A stretch of DNA of 64,000 bases from Caballeronia sp. INDeC2. GTDB taxonomy: Bacteria > Pseudomonadota > Gammaproteobacteria > Burkholderiales > Burkholderiaceae. A program made the translations under genes and the position numbers. Under the pieces are notes generated by a model that made no database searches, was not told the DNA's origin, and saw nothing but the letters and a program-made list of their open reading frames with translations. This document shows positions 7,709 through 16,473 of this stretch, in pieces. The DNA lies in the NCBI RefSeq assembly GCF_023631325.1, contig NZ_JALQDG010000009.1, positions 1-64,000 of the forward strand, read 5' to 3'. Position 1 is the stretch's first letter, and each line of letters starts with the position of its first letter.

Positions 7709-8950
7709 ATGGTAATTGCACGCAGTCTGCGCGCGCTCGACTGGCTGAACTTCTTCGTCGCCAACGTGCAGACCGGCTTCGGCCCTTTCATTGCTTCGTA
7801 CCTCGCGGCCAACAAATGGACGCAGGGCGAGATCGGCCTGATGCTCTCCGTCGGCACGATCAGCGCGATGGCGAGCCAGTTGCCGGCAGGCGCGCTCGTC
7901 GATGCGATGCGCAACAAGAAGTTCGCCGCGCTCTCCGCGATCATCGCGATCATCGTGAGTGCGCTGCTGCTCGCCGCGAGCCCGACGTTCGTCCCCGTCT
8001 TCGCCGCCGAAGTGCTGCACGGCTTCGCGAGTTGCATGCTCGTCCCTGCGATGGCGGCGATCTCGCTCGCCCTCGTCTCGCGCGCCGATCTCGGCGACCG
8101 GCTCGGCCGCAATGCGCGTTGGGCGTCGATCGGCAGCGCGCTCACCGCGGCGTTGATGGGCGCGTTCGGCGAGTATCTGTCGCTGCGCTCGGTGTTCTTT
8201 CTGACCGCCGCGCTTGCGTTGCCGGCGATCTTCGCACTGCGCATGATTCATTACGATGCGCCGCCCGTCGTGCCGCGCGCACCGCCCGGCAAGCCGAAAC
8301 TCACGCCCGAGGGCGAAGAGCGCGAATCCTTGCGCGAGTTGCTGAAGGACAGGCGCCTGCTGATTTTTGCGGCGTGCGTGGTGCTGTTCCATCTGTCGAA
8401 CGCGGCGATGCTCAATCTCGCCGCCGGCGAAGTGACCGCGCACATGGGCGACAACGTTCAACTCGTAATCGCGGCTTGCATCATCGTGCCGCAGTTCATC
8501 GTGGCGGCTTTGTCGCCTTGGGTCGGACGACAGGCGCAGATATGGGGCCGCCGGCCGGTGCTGATTCTCGGGTTCTGCGCGTTGCCGATACGGGCGATTC
8601 TGTTCGCGGGCGTCAGCAGCCCTTACCTGCTCGTGCCGGTGCAGATGCTCGATGGCATCAGTGCTGCGGTGTTCGGCGTGATGCTGCCGCTCATTGCGGC
8701 CGATGTCGCGGGCGGGCGCGGGCATTACAACTTGACGATCGGGTTTTTCGGCCTTGCGGCGGGGGTTGGGGCGACGTTGTCGACGGCTGCTGCCGGGTTT
8801 GCCGCCGATCGCTTCGGTACCGCGATGAGCTTCTTTGGACTCGCCGGGGCGGGGGCCCTTGCGGTGTTGATGGTCTGGCTGGCCATGCCGGAGACGCGGA
8901 CTGTGCACGTCGTGGCCGAGGATGAGGCGAAGCCCTCGGTGGGGGTTTAG
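7709..8950 (+). CDS. MFS transporter
   Basis: Major-facilitator-superfamily inner-membrane carrier of 413 aa with about twelve predicted helices. The N-half contains the loop 2-3 region GALVDAMRNKKF and the C-half the corresponding PWVGRQAQIWGRRPVL. A long cytoplasmic segment (about residues 185-215, rich in Pro, Lys and Glu) separates the halves. Its opening VIARSLRALDWLNFFVANVQTGFGPFIASYLA is typical of a subgroup of Burkholderiales MFS proteins of unknown substrate. The preceding lipoprotein gene ends 31 bases upstream, so the two may be co-transcribed. The ribosome site is weak. Confidence 0.88.
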   Translation: MVIARSLRALDWLNFFVANVQTGFGPFIASYLAANKWTQGEIGLMLSVGTISAMASQLPAGALVDAMRNKKFAALSAIIAIIVSALLLAASPTFVPVFAAEVLHGFASCMLVPAMAAISLALVSRADLGDRLGRNARWASIGSALTAALMGAFGEYLSLRSVFFLTAALALPAIFALRMIHYDAPPVVPRAPPGKPKLTPEGEERESLRELLKDRRLLIFAACVVLFHLSNAAMLNLAAGEVTAHMGDNVQLVIAACIIVPQFIVAALSPWVGRQAQIWGRRPVLILGFCALPIRAILFAGVSSPYLLVPVQMLDGISAAVFGVMLPLIAADVAGGRGHYNLTIGFFGLAAGVGATLSTAAAGFAADRFGTAMSFFGLAGAGALAVLMVWLAMPETRTVHVVAEDEAKPSVGV

Positions 8951-8970
8951 GGCCCCTGCTTTGGCCCTAA
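8947..8970. terminator. Candidate bidirectional terminator hairpin
   Basis: Between the convergent MFS and oxidoreductase genes an 8-bp perfect stem, TTAGGGCC (8947-8954) with GGCCCTAA (8963-8970), closes an 8-base loop. There is no clear T-run on either side, so it is a weak candidate, but the position fits. Confidence 0.4.
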
Positions 8971-8992
8971 GGCCTTGGCGAAACCAAAACAA

Positions 8993-10375
8993 TCACCTCA
9001 ACGGCTTCAGTCCTTCAAGCAAGGTTGGAACCAACTCACTCACAGTAGGATGAATATGCATAGCCCGCTGCAGCGTAATGAACGGCGCATCCGCATTCAT
9101 AACATCGATGAAAGTATGAATAACCTCATCCCCTTCGATGCCATAAATCGCCGCGCCTAAGAACCGCTGCGTGCGCACATCGACGAGCGCCTTCATGAAG
9201 CCATCGGTTTCACCGCGCTCCCGCGCGCGCCCCACCCGGGACATCGGCATAGTCGCAATGAGCGCCTCGCGGCCGTCCTTGCGCACCTCTTCCTCGCTCA
9301 TCCCCACACGCGCGAACGGCGGATCGACGAACACCGCATAAGCCATGATGCGCGTATCTACGCTGCGCGACTCGCCATCGAGCAGATTCGAAGCGATGAT
9401 CTCGTAGTCGTTCCACGACGTATGCGTGAACGCGCCGCGCCCGTTCACATCGCCGAGCGCGTATATGCCTTCCACTTTGGTGCGCAACTGCCCGTCCACG
9501 TCGATCATGCCGTGCCTGTTCACCTCGATGCCCGCATGCGCGAGACCGAGATCGTCGGTGTTTGGAATGCGTCCCGTCGCAAAGAGCAAATGCGATGCGT
9601 CGATGGTTTCATCGCCGCTGAAAATGCGCACGCCACCCGCCGACGGCTCCACGCGCTCCATCTGCGCGCCGAACCGGAACGTCACGCCCTCGCGCGCGAG
9701 CACGTCCTGCATCGCGCGCGCGACGTCCTCGTCCTCGCGCGTCAGAATGCGCTCGCCGCGCACGAGCAAGGTCACGCGGCTGCCGAAGCGCCGGAACATC
9801 TGCCCGAATTCAAGCGCGATATAGCTCGCCCCGACGATCACGAGATGCTCGGGCACTTCGGTCAGTTCGAGAATCGTCGAGTTGGTCAGATACGGCACGC
9901 GTTCGAGTCCGTCGATCCTCGGCACCGCCGCGCGCGTGCCCGTGTTGATGAAGACGAGACCGGCGTCGACGTCCTGCGTCGAGCCGTCGGCGGCCTCGAT
10001 CGAGAGCGTATGCGGCTGCGTGAAGCGCGCATGTCCCTTGAACACGGTGAGGTTCTTCGTCCCGCGCAGCCACTTTTCGATGCCCGTGCGCGAGCCGCCG
10101 ATCACCTCGTCCTTGCGCGCCTTCACGCGCGCCATGTCGATGGTGATATCGCCGCCGATCATCACGCCGTACTGCGCCGCCGTGCGCGCGACATGCGCGG
10201 CCCGCGCGCTCGCGACATAGGTCTTGGTCGGCGTGCAGCCGACGTTCACGCAGGTGCCGCCAAAAAGATGCCGCTCGATCACGGCCGTGCGCTTGCCGCT
10301 TTGCGCGAGCCGCACGGCAAGCGGGGAGCCGCCCTGCCCCGTGCCGATGACGACCGCATCGAAGTGCTGTGCCAT
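8993..10375 (-). CDS. FAD-dependent pyridine nucleotide-disulfide oxidoreductase (MerA-like fold)
   Basis: Soluble flavoprotein of 460 aa in the glutathione reductase / dihydrolipoamide dehydrogenase / mercuric reductase family. Visible features are the FAD-binding VIGTGQGG near residue 9 and the redox-active C42-x4-C47 in GGTCVNVGCTPTK. They are followed by the NAD(P)-binding HLVIVGASYIALEFGQ, the second FAD motif GIYALGDVNGRGAFTHT, and the C-terminal dimer-interface segment with AMHIHPTVSELVP. It lacks the N-terminal heavy-metal domain and a visible C-terminal cysteine pair, so mercuric reductase activity is doubtful. The ATG at 10375 has GGAG 7 bases upstream; the longer frame is noise. 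The real substrate is unknown. Confidence 0.9.
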   Translation of the reverse strand: MAQHFDAVVIGTGQGGSPLAVRLAQSGKRTAVIERHLFGGTCVNVGCTPTKTYVASARAAHVARTAAQYGVMIGGDITIDMARVKARKDEVIGGSRTGIEKWLRGTKNLTVFKGHARFTQPHTLSIEAADGSTQDVDAGLVFINTGTRAAVPRIDGLERVPYLTNSTILELTEVPEHLVIVGASYIALEFGQMFRRFGSRVTLLVRGERILTREDEDVARAMQDVLAREGVTFRFGAQMERVEPSAGGVRIFSGDETIDASHLLFATGRIPNTDDLGLAHAGIEVNRHGMIDVDGQLRTKVEGIYALGDVNGRGAFTHTSWNDYEIIASNLLDGESRSVDTRIMAYAVFVDPPFARVGMSEEEVRKDGREALIATMPMSRVGRARERGETDGFMKALVDVRTQRFLGAAIYGIEGDEVIHTFIDVMNADAPFITLQRAMHIHPTVSELVPTLLEGLKPLR

Positions 10376-10580
10376 GCTGGTTCTCCGTGAAATGTAGCGG
10401 ATGAAGAATCGCGATGCCGTGATCGACATGCATCTTACGCGCAAGTCGAGAGGCAGGCAGCGTCCTTGCCCGAAGCGCTCTTTTCGGCCACGGGCATGGC
10501 GCGTGCTGTCTTTGACGAGAACGTGACGCCTGTCACGGCGCGCTCCGCTCAACCATCAGCACCGCAGCCCGAAGGCATTC

Positions 10581-11894
10581 ATGATCGAGACGATCTGGTT
10601 TCTCGTCGTCGGTGGCGTGCTCATTTTCATGGGCCTCGCCAGCTCGACGTTCAAGCGCCTGCCGATCAGCACCGCGATGTTCTATCTCGCGATCGGCTTC
10701 GCGATGGGCCCCGGCGCGGCCAATCTGCTGTCGCTCGACCTCGCGAACGATGCAACCGTTCTGAGGCGCATCACCGAAGTCGCGATGCTCGTGTCGCTGT
10801 TCGCGATCGGCCTGCGGCTGCGTCTTCCGCCGACCGACCGAATCTGGATTCTGCCGGTCCGGCTCGGCTTCTTCGCGATGGTGCTCACGGTCGCGGTTCT
10901 CGCGCTCTTCGCCGCGTATGCGCTCGGGCTCGACTGGGGCCCGGCGCTGTTGCTCGCCGCGATGCTCGCGCCGACCGACCCCGTGCTCGCCCATGACGTG
11001 CAGGTGGAAGCCCCCGGCGATGTCGATCTGCTGCGCTTTTCGCTGACGGGCGAAGGCGGCCTCAACGACGGCATTGCGCTGCCCTTCGCGCTGCTCGGCA
11101 TCGCGGTGTGCAACTTCGGGGCGAACTCGAACGAGGCGTCGCTCTGGCACTTCGCGCTGCAGGCGATATGGGGCATCGCGGGCGCGCTCGTAAGCGGCTG
11201 GCTGCTCGGCGCGTTGTCGGTGCGGCTCGTCGCCTATCTGCGCACGCGCCACGGCGAAGCGCTCGGGCCGGAGGGATTCTATGCGCTCGGGTTGATCGCG
11301 CTGTCGTATGGCGTCGCCGAGTTGCTGCATACCTACGCGTTTCTCGCGGTCTTCGCCGCCGGCCTTTCTATGCGCCGTGTCGAACAGAAAGAAAGCGGCG
11401 GCAAATCCGCGCGCCAGGCGGTCGGCAACATCGACGCGGAAGATGTCGGAGCCGCCGCCTCCGATCCGGAACGCGCGCACGCGTTCATGGCCGAGCGCGT
11501 GCACGGCTTTACGATCGAGCTGGAACGCATCGCCGAAGTAGCCGTCATGCTGATGGTCGGCGCCGTGCTCGCGACGATGTGGCGCGACCTGTTCACGTGG
11601 AAGGCCGCAGCGCTGATCGTCGCGCTCTTCTTCGTGCTGCGGCCCGCGGCGGTCGAGGTATCGCTCATCGGCTCGAATGCGACGGGCGCGCAAAGGCGGC
11701 TCATGAGCTGGTTCGGCATACGCGGCGTCGGCTCGTTTTATTATCTACTCTATGCGCTCGAGCATGCGCCGCGCGATGTGGCCGCGCCGCTCGTGCCGCT
11801 CGTCATCGCTACCATCGCCGCTTCGGTCATCGTGCATGGCATCACCGCCACGCCGCTCATGAAGCGTTATCAACGCACGCGCTCGGATGAATGA
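10581..11894 (+). CDS. CPA1-family Na+/H+ (cation/proton) antiporter
   Basis: Inner-membrane monovalent-cation/proton antiporter of 437 aa with about twelve helices. The hallmark ion-site segment LLLAAMLAPTDPVLAHDVQV and the following LLRFSLTGEGGLNDGIALPF are those of the NhaP/CPA1 family. A cytoplasmic insertion around residues 265-310 (many Arg, Lys and Glu, with EDVGAAASDPERAHAF) precedes the last helices, and RGVGSFYYLLYAL is the conserved helix near the end. The ATG has GAAGG 5 bases upstream. Its TGA overlaps the ATG of the next gene (ATGA), indicating coupling. An inverted repeat CGTGACgcctGTCACG lies at 10522-10537 upstream. Confidence 0.9.
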   Translation: MIETIWFLVVGGVLIFMGLASSTFKRLPISTAMFYLAIGFAMGPGAANLLSLDLANDATVLRRITEVAMLVSLFAIGLRLRLPPTDRIWILPVRLGFFAMVLTVAVLALFAAYALGLDWGPALLLAAMLAPTDPVLAHDVQVEAPGDVDLLRFSLTGEGGLNDGIALPFALLGIAVCNFGANSNEASLWHFALQAIWGIAGALVSGWLLGALSVRLVAYLRTRHGEALGPEGFYALGLIALSYGVAELLHTYAFLAVFAAGLSMRRVEQKESGGKSARQAVGNIDAEDVGAAASDPERAHAFMAERVHGFTIELERIAEVAVMLMVGAVLATMWRDLFTWKAAALIVALFFVLRPAAVEVSLIGSNATGAQRRLMSWFGIRGVGSFYYLLYALEHAPRDVAAPLVPLVIATIAASVIVHGITATPLMKRYQRTRSDE

Positions 11895-12508
11895 GCTTCG
11901 CAACTTCAATCGAGGAGCGTTCAGGCGTGAAGCATCTGATTTTCTTCTGCGGCCATGCGGGCACCGGCAAGACGACGCTCGCGAAACAGCTTTTCGCGCC
12001 GCTCATGCGGGCGACCGGCGAGCCCTTCTGCCTGCTCGACAAGGACACGCTCTACGGCGCCTACAGTGCCGCTGCCATCGGCGCGCTGACCGGCGATCCG
12101 CACGATCGCGACAGCCCGCTTTTCATCGAGCATTTTCGCGATCCCGAGTATCGCTGTCTCGTCGATACCGCCGCTGAAAATCTCGCGCTCGGCGTGAGTG
12201 TCGCGATCGTCGCGCCGCTTACGCGCGAAGTGCGCAGCTCGCGTCTCTTCGACCGCGCGTGGCTCGGCATCGACGACGATGTCGCCATTCGCGTCGTGTG
12301 GGTGCACGTGGATGAGCACGTGGCGCGCGAGCGCATCGTCGCGCGTGGCGATCCGAACGATGCGTACAAGCTCGGGCATTGGGATGAATATCGGCAGCGG
12401 CTTTTCGTGCCGGACGCGGCGCTCGCAGAGACGCTCGTCATGTTCGATAACACCGCGCCGTCCGATCAGGCGTGCGACGCATTACTCGCACGCCTGATCG
12501 CGACGTAA
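11891..12508 (+). CDS. P-loop ATPase / small-molecule kinase-like protein (AAA_33 type)
   Basis: A 205-aa P-loop protein with a Walker A motif GHAGTGKTT at residues 21-29. It resembles AAA_33/zeta-type or shikimate/gluconate-kinase-like nucleotide kinases, with LDKDTLYG soon after and the arginine-rich HVDEHVARERIVARGDPND lid-like segment. Its phosphoryl acceptor is unknown. It overlaps the antiporter gene by 4 bases. An in-frame GTG at 11927 has a better ribosome site (GAGGAG, 9 bases) and may be the true start; it keeps the P-loop intact. No antitoxin gene is adjacent, so a toxin role is not supported. Confidence 0.8.
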   Translation: MSFATSIEERSGVKHLIFFCGHAGTGKTTLAKQLFAPLMRATGEPFCLLDKDTLYGAYSAAAIGALTGDPHDRDSPLFIEHFRDPEYRCLVDTAAENLALGVSVAIVAPLTREVRSSRLFDRAWLGIDDDVAIRVVWVHVDEHVARERIVARGDPNDAYKLGHWDEYRQRLFVPDAALAETLVMFDNTAPSDQACDALLARLIAT

Positions 12509-12514
12509 CGACGC

Positions 12515-13624
12515 TCAGGCAGCCGCCAGTTGCCGCGCCGTCGCGACCGCATTCGCGCCTTCGTACAGCTTGCCGAAGCGGTTGTTCAGGAACGCGTCGA
12601 GCGGCACTTGCTCCTGACGCACGAAGCCGCTTTGCGGGAGCACGCCTTCACGGAAGAGATCGAGTTCCGCGCAAATCGCGCCGGCGGTCGTGATCTGGAT
12701 CGCGCTCATCGGCACGCCGCAGACGTCCTTCGCGAAGATCTTGCGCGTGAAGACGTCCTGCACGAGTTGCCCGCGGCGCATGCCCGTTACCGTGACGAAG
12801 ATCAATACGACATCTTGCGCCGTCGACGGCACCGCGCGCTTGAGCATCGCCTTGAGACCGTCGCGATCTGTCGACATGCGCAGATCGTCGAGCAGGAATT
12901 TCATCAGGTCGCGATGCCCCGGATAGCGCACCGACTTGTAGTCGAGCGTCTCGACTTTCCCCGCGAGCGTTTCGCACAACGTGCCGAGTCCGCCCGACGT
13001 ATTGAACGCCTCGTACTCGATGCCGTCGAGCGAGAAATGCTCGACGCCTTCGAGCGGCTGCACCCATTGCGTGCGTCCTTCGCGGATCGCCTCGCACGGC
13101 TGGCAATATTCATTGATAAGGCCGTCGATGCTCCAGGTGAGGTTGTACTTCAGCGCGTTCGTCGGAAACTCGGGCAGCGCGCCGACGCGCATTTTCACTT
13201 CGCGCACGTCGTCGAGACGCTTCGCCAGATCGTGCGCGACGATGCCGATGAAACCCGGCGCGAGACCGCATTGCGGCATGAAGGCGAGCTCGGAATCGTC
13301 GGCGATCGCGCGGATCGCATGGGTCGCGCGCACGTCCTCGGTCAGATCGAAATAATGCACGCCCGCCGCTTTCGCCGCCGACGCGACGTTGATCGCGAGG
13401 TAATACGGCAGCGCGTTGACGAGTGCGTCGAAGCCGATCAACGCCTGACGCAGCGCGGGCGTATCGGCGGAATCGACGCGGCGCGTCGGAATGCCTTCGG
13501 CATCGAGAAGCGCGAGCGCGTGTTCGTCGCGATCGAAAGCGACGACCTCGAAGTCCCCCGTCTCACGCAGCAAATGGGCAATGCTTTGACCGATCAATCC
13601 GGCGCCGACGAGGGCCACTTTCAT
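12515..13624 (-). CDS. Saccharopine dehydrogenase-like NAD(P)-dependent oxidoreductase
   Basis: Soluble Rossmann-fold dehydrogenase of 369 aa. It opens with KVALVGAGLIGQSIAHLL and has the saccharopine dehydrogenase / lysine 6-dehydrogenase-like segments NALPYYLAINVASAAKAAGVHY and AFMPQCGLAPGFIGIVAHDL. Members act on lysine-derived or related carboxy-amino substrates; the exact reaction is not predictable. Two in-frame ATGs exist: the AAGGAG site abuts the first (13630) but sits 6 bases before the second (13624), so the second is chosen. The gene for an Lrp-type regulator lies 158 bases upstream on the same strand and probably controls it. It converges with the kinase gene. Confidence 0.85.
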   Translation of the reverse strand: MKVALVGAGLIGQSIAHLLRETGDFEVVAFDRDEHALALLDAEGIPTRRVDSADTPALRQALIGFDALVNALPYYLAINVASAAKAAGVHYFDLTEDVRATHAIRAIADDSELAFMPQCGLAPGFIGIVAHDLAKRLDDVREVKMRVGALPEFPTNALKYNLTWSIDGLINEYCQPCEAIREGRTQWVQPLEGVEHFSLDGIEYEAFNTSGGLGTLCETLAGKVETLDYKSVRYPGHRDLMKFLLDDLRMSTDRDGLKAMLKRAVPSTAQDVVLIFVTVTGMRRGQLVQDVFTRKIFAKDVCGVPMSAIQITTAGAICAELDLFREGVLPQSGFVRQEQVPLDAFLNNRFGKLYEGANAVATARQLAAA

Positions 13625-13724
13625 ATTCATCTCCTTGATGTGTGCGGATGGCGGGCGATGCGATGCCCTTCTTCACACAGTTTAGGAGCGTGCGAATATT
13701 GATCCTAGACACAAAATGATGCGC

Positions 13725-13754
13725 TTCGACGATAGTTTTCGTCGTTTCGACGAT
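13725..13754. promoter_or_regulatory. Candidate Lrp-type operator between the Lrp gene and its probable target
   Basis: TTCGACGAT occurs at 13725-13733 and again at 13746-13754, exactly 21 bases apart (two helical turns), with the inverse TCGTCG at 13739-13744 between them. Lrp/AsnC proteins often bind such phased, weakly palindromic repeats. The position upstream of the dehydrogenase gene fits. No experiment or alignment supports it beyond the pattern. Confidence 0.4.
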
Positions 13755-13782
13755 TCAATGCTGCGATATGCAGCGCACGCGC

Positions 13783-14238
13783 TCAACCGGCGCGATCGAT
13801 CTTGCGCGCGAGGATGATCGAGGTCGTGGTCCGCTCGACGCCTTCCAGCGCGCCAATCTCGTCGAGCAGGTCGTTCAGCCGGTCGGGGGAATCGGCGCGC
13901 AGCCACGCGACGTAATCGAATTCGCCGCTCACCGCGCAGAGCAACTGAATCTCCGGCATGCGCGCGAAGCGCTTTTGCAAATCACGGCCGTACTTCGGCG
14001 TGAGCTTGATGCCGACATACGCCTGAATGCTCGCATCGAGCACGTCTTGGCCGAGCCTGACGCCATAGCCCGCGATCACATTGTTCTTCTCGAGCCGCGC
14101 AATGCGGGCGATCACCGTCGTGCGCGCGACGCCCAGTTGCCGCGCGAGATTCGCGACGCTCTCGCGCGCGTTCATCTGCAGGAGCGCGACGAGATTGCGA
14201 TCGATGTCGTCGAGCTGATCGAGGCGCGGCGGTCTCAT
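13783..14238 (-). CDS. Lrp/AsnC-family transcriptional regulator
   Basis: A 151-aa feast/famine regulator. The N-terminal helix-turn-helix (LDDIDRNLVALLQMNARESV, then NLARQLGVARTTVIARIARL) is followed by a RAM/AsnC ligand-binding domain (IQAYVGIKLTPKYGRDL, then VSGEFDYVAWLRADSPDRLN). The ATG at 14238 has GGGAG 8 bases upstream; longer in-frame starts are unsupported. It is read toward the saccharopine-dehydrogenase-like gene and is probably its local regulator, likely sensing an amino acid. Upstream of its start the leader contains three TGCGTT copies (about 14265-14290) that could be part of its own control region. Confidence 0.92.
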   Translation of the reverse strand: MRPPRLDQLDDIDRNLVALLQMNARESVANLARQLGVARTTVIARIARLEKNNVIAGYGVRLGQDVLDASIQAYVGIKLTPKYGRDLQKRFARMPEIQLLCAVSGEFDYVAWLRADSPDRLNDLLDEIGALEGVERTTTSIILARKIDRAG

Positions 14239-14359
14239 ATGGGCGTCTCCCTTGGCATTTGTGTTTTGCGTTATGCGTTTTGAATGCGTTTCTGGCATAC
14301 GGCGTTTTGTGCTTCGCATTATCGCCGAGACATCGTGAAACGAACCTGCGATCGGACGA

Positions 14360-15250
14360 TCAGACGCCCAGCTTCGTCACCATGAAGTCGACGAAGCTCG
14401 CGAGCTTGGGCGTTGCGCGTGTATCGCGTGGATAGACGAGATGCACGGGCGACGGTTTCGGCAGGCAATCCTGCAGCACCGCGACGAGCGCGCCGCTTTT
14501 CAACTCGTCTTCGATGAGCGCATGCGGCTGAAGCACGAGACCGAATCCCGCGAGTGCCGCCTTTTTGAGCGCTTGCCCGTTGTTCGCGCGAAAGCGTGCG
14601 GACTGCGTGCGATGCGTGTGCATGGCTTCGTCCTCGCCTTCGAGCCGCCAGCCCGCCTCACGGCCCAGATGCACGAAACCCAGGCACTCGTGACTCGCGA
14701 GATCGGCGGGCGTAGCGGGCGTGCCCGCGCGCGCGAGATAGGCAGGCGATGCACACACCGTCATCGCATACGGCTTGAGCGGGCGCGCGACGAAGCTCGA
14801 ATCGGCGAGCGTGCCGATGCGCACGGCCGCATCGAATCCTTCCTCGACGATATCGACGATGCGGTTGGTCAGATCGAGCTCGACGCTGATCTGCCCGAAC
14901 GCCGCGAGAAACTCGGTCACGGCGGGCGTGACGAACCGCACGCCGTAGGTGAGCGGCACGGTCACGCGCAGCACGCCGCGTGGCGTCGCGCTCATCGATT
15001 CGGCGAGCGAATCGGCGGCATCGACCTCTGTCAGGATGCGACGGCAGCGCTCATAGTATTCCCGGCCGATCTCCGTCAGGCTCTGACGCCGCGTCGTGCG
15101 CACGAGAAGGCGCGCATCGAGCCGCGCTTCCAGCGCCTGCAGATGCTTGCCCGCCATCGGCGCGGATATCGAAAAGCGCTCGGCAGCGGCGCTCAGGCTT
15201 CCGGCCTCGACGATGGCGACGAAGACGCGCATGCTCAACAAGGTATCCAA
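14360..15250 (-). CDS. LysR-family transcriptional regulator
   Basis: A LysR-type regulator of about 296 aa, with helix-turn-helix SMRVFVAIVEAGSLSAAAERF followed by SAPMAGKHLQALEARLDARL, and an effector domain of the CrgA-like group (GVLRVTVPLTYGVRFVTPAV). The start is uncertain: a TTG at 15250 gives the usual LysR opening MDTLLSMRVF; an ATG six codons later at 15232 is the conservative alternative. It is divergent from the Spy-like gene at 15413, which may be its target, and stands alone otherwise. Effector unknown. Confidence 0.88.
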   Translation of the reverse strand: MDTLLSMRVFVAIVEAGSLSAAAERFSISAPMAGKHLQALEARLDARLLVRTTRRQSLTEIGREYYERCRRILTEVDAADSLAESMSATPRGVLRVTVPLTYGVRFVTPAVTEFLAAFGQISVELDLTNRIVDIVEEGFDAAVRIGTLADSSFVARPLKPYAMTVCASPAYLARAGTPATPADLASHECLGFVHLGREAGWRLEGEDEAMHTHRTQSARFRANNGQALKKAALAGFGLVLQPHALIEDELKSGALVAVLQDCLPKPSPVHLVYPRDTRATPKLASFVDFMVTKLGV

Positions 15251-15412
15251 TGCGTTTATTTCCAGAGACGTTTCGAATGTAAGCAGTTGTGGCAAAGCAC
15301 GCGAATCCGCATGCAATCGTGATACTAATATCCGCCGATGGCGTGTCATCGCGCTGCCTTTCAGCGCAGCTTACGAAACACGCCGCTTCCCTATCGAACG
15401 AAGGTAACCCGA

Positions 15413-15931
15413 ATGAAAAGAACACTCGTTGCATTGGCCGCTTTGTGCGCATTGAGCCCGGTTTTCGCGCAGACGTCGGCGCCCGCCGCGGCATCGTCGC
15501 CGGCTGCGCAGGCCGCGTCGTCCGCTCCGGCCGCCAACAAGCGCGAGGCGCGCGTCGAAGAGCGTATCGCTGATCTGCATTCGAGCCTCAAGATCACACC
15601 GCAGCAGGAAGACCAGTGGTCGAAATTCGCCGATGTGATGCGCGACAACGGCCGCACGATGGCCGATCTGTATCGCCAGCGCATCGCGCAACGCGACACC
15701 ATGTCCGCGCTCGACGACATGAAGCAATACGAGCAGATCACGCAAGCGAACGCGGACGGCACGAAGCGCCTGGTCGAAGCTTTCGAGCCGCTTTACGCGA
15801 GCCTTTCGCCCGAGCAGAAGAAACTCGCCGATGCCAGTTTCCGCGACGAGCATGGCAAGGCGAAGCACAGCCGTGCGCATCGTCGTCCGCATGCGGCGGG
15901 TGCCGACGCGGCATCGACGACCAAGCCCTGA
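15413..15931 (+). CDS. Spy/CpxP-like periplasmic LTxxQ-motif protein
   Basis: A 172-aa secreted protein with signal peptide MKRTLVALAALCALSPVFAQ followed by an Ala/Ser-rich linker. The mature part is helical and carries two LTxxQ-type motifs, LKITPQQEDQW (about residue 61) and LSPEQKKLAD near the end, the hallmark of Spy/CpxP periplasmic stress chaperones. The middle consists of charged helices, and the C-terminus is His/Arg/Ala-rich. Role inferred: envelope stress or chaperone function. The ATG at 15413 has AAGG 7 bases upstream; a rho-independent terminator follows the stop. Confidence 0.85.
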   Translation: MKRTLVALAALCALSPVFAQTSAPAAASSPAAQAASSAPAANKREARVEERIADLHSSLKITPQQEDQWSKFADVMRDNGRTMADLYRQRIAQRDTMSALDDMKQYEQITQANADGTKRLVEAFEPLYASLSPEQKKLADASFRDEHGKAKHSRAHRRPHAAGADAASTTKP

Positions 15932-15949
15932 ACGATCGCTACGTCCAAG

Positions 15950-15979
15950 AACCCGCATCGCGCGATGCGGGTTTTTTTT
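15950..15979 (+). terminator. Rho-independent terminator of the Spy-like gene
   Basis: Perfect GC-rich hairpin with arms AACCCGCATCG (15950-15960) and CGATGCGGGTT (15963-15973), followed by a run of T's to 15979. It sits 18 bases after the stop codon of the LTxxQ protein gene. Confidence 0.92.
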
Positions 15980-16044
15980 CGTCCGCCGGGTGCAAAATGG
16001 CGCGAATGCCGTTACGATCCCGCTGCGCAACTCCCGACCGCACC

Positions 16045-16473
16045 ATGCTCCATCTTTCCCAACTCGATCTCGCCACCGATCCCGCCGCGCGCCGCGTCGT
16101 GAAGGACGAAGCCGTCGCCGTCGAATTCGCGGCCGCCGCGGGCGAACTCATGAGCCTCGAAGGCCCGAACCGTTATGCAAAGGACGACGCGATCGTCACC
16201 GGCGGCAGCGGCGAGCGCTGGGTCGTGTCGCGCGAGCGCTTCGATGCCAAATACGTGCCCGAAGGCGGCATCGCGCATGGCGAGGCGGGCACGTATCGCA
16301 ATCGTCCGAGCGTCGTGCTTGCGAAGGAGATGCACGAGCCCTTCTCGATCGCACGATCCGCGGCCGGCGACATCCTCACCGGCGAGGCCGGCGACTGGGT
16401 CATGCAATACGCGCCGGGCGACTATGGCGTCGTGAAAGCGGCGCGCTTCGCGAAGGTCTATCGCGAGGCTTAA
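16045..16473 (+). CDS. PGDYG-motif protein
   Basis: A 142-aa soluble protein ending in a segment with the motif PGDYGVVKAARFAKVYR, which I recognise as the signature of the small PGDYG protein family (function unknown). The middle has GERWVVSRERFDAKYVPEGG and the segment VLAKEMHEPFSIARSAAGDI. The start at 16045 is chosen from the onset of family-like sequence; no good ribosome site is visible and an in-frame ATG at 15997 is possible. The stop overlaps the convergent gene's stop by 4 bases. Enzymatic role not predictable. Confidence 0.75.
   Translation: MLHLSQLDLATDPAARRVVKDEAVAVEFAAAAGELMSLEGPNRYAKDDAIVTGGSGERWVVSRERFDAKYVPEGGIAHGEAGTYRNRPSVVLAKEMHEPFSIARSAAGDILTGEAGDWVMQYAPGDYGVVKAARFAKVYREA

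Noticed and set aside
7529-8992. 487-aa open frame on the minus strand
   Set aside because: It is antisense to the MFS transporter; composition is Arg/His/Glu-rich shadow typical of high-GC DNA, with no ribosome site or family character.
8993-10375. Mercuric reductase with a mer operon
   Set aside because: No MerR, MerT or MerP genes nearby and no N-terminal metal-binding domain or C-terminal vicinal cysteines; only the fold is shared.
11891-12508. Zeta-type toxin of a toxin-antitoxin pair
   Set aside because: The P-loop protein has no small antitoxin gene beside it and is coupled to an antiporter instead.
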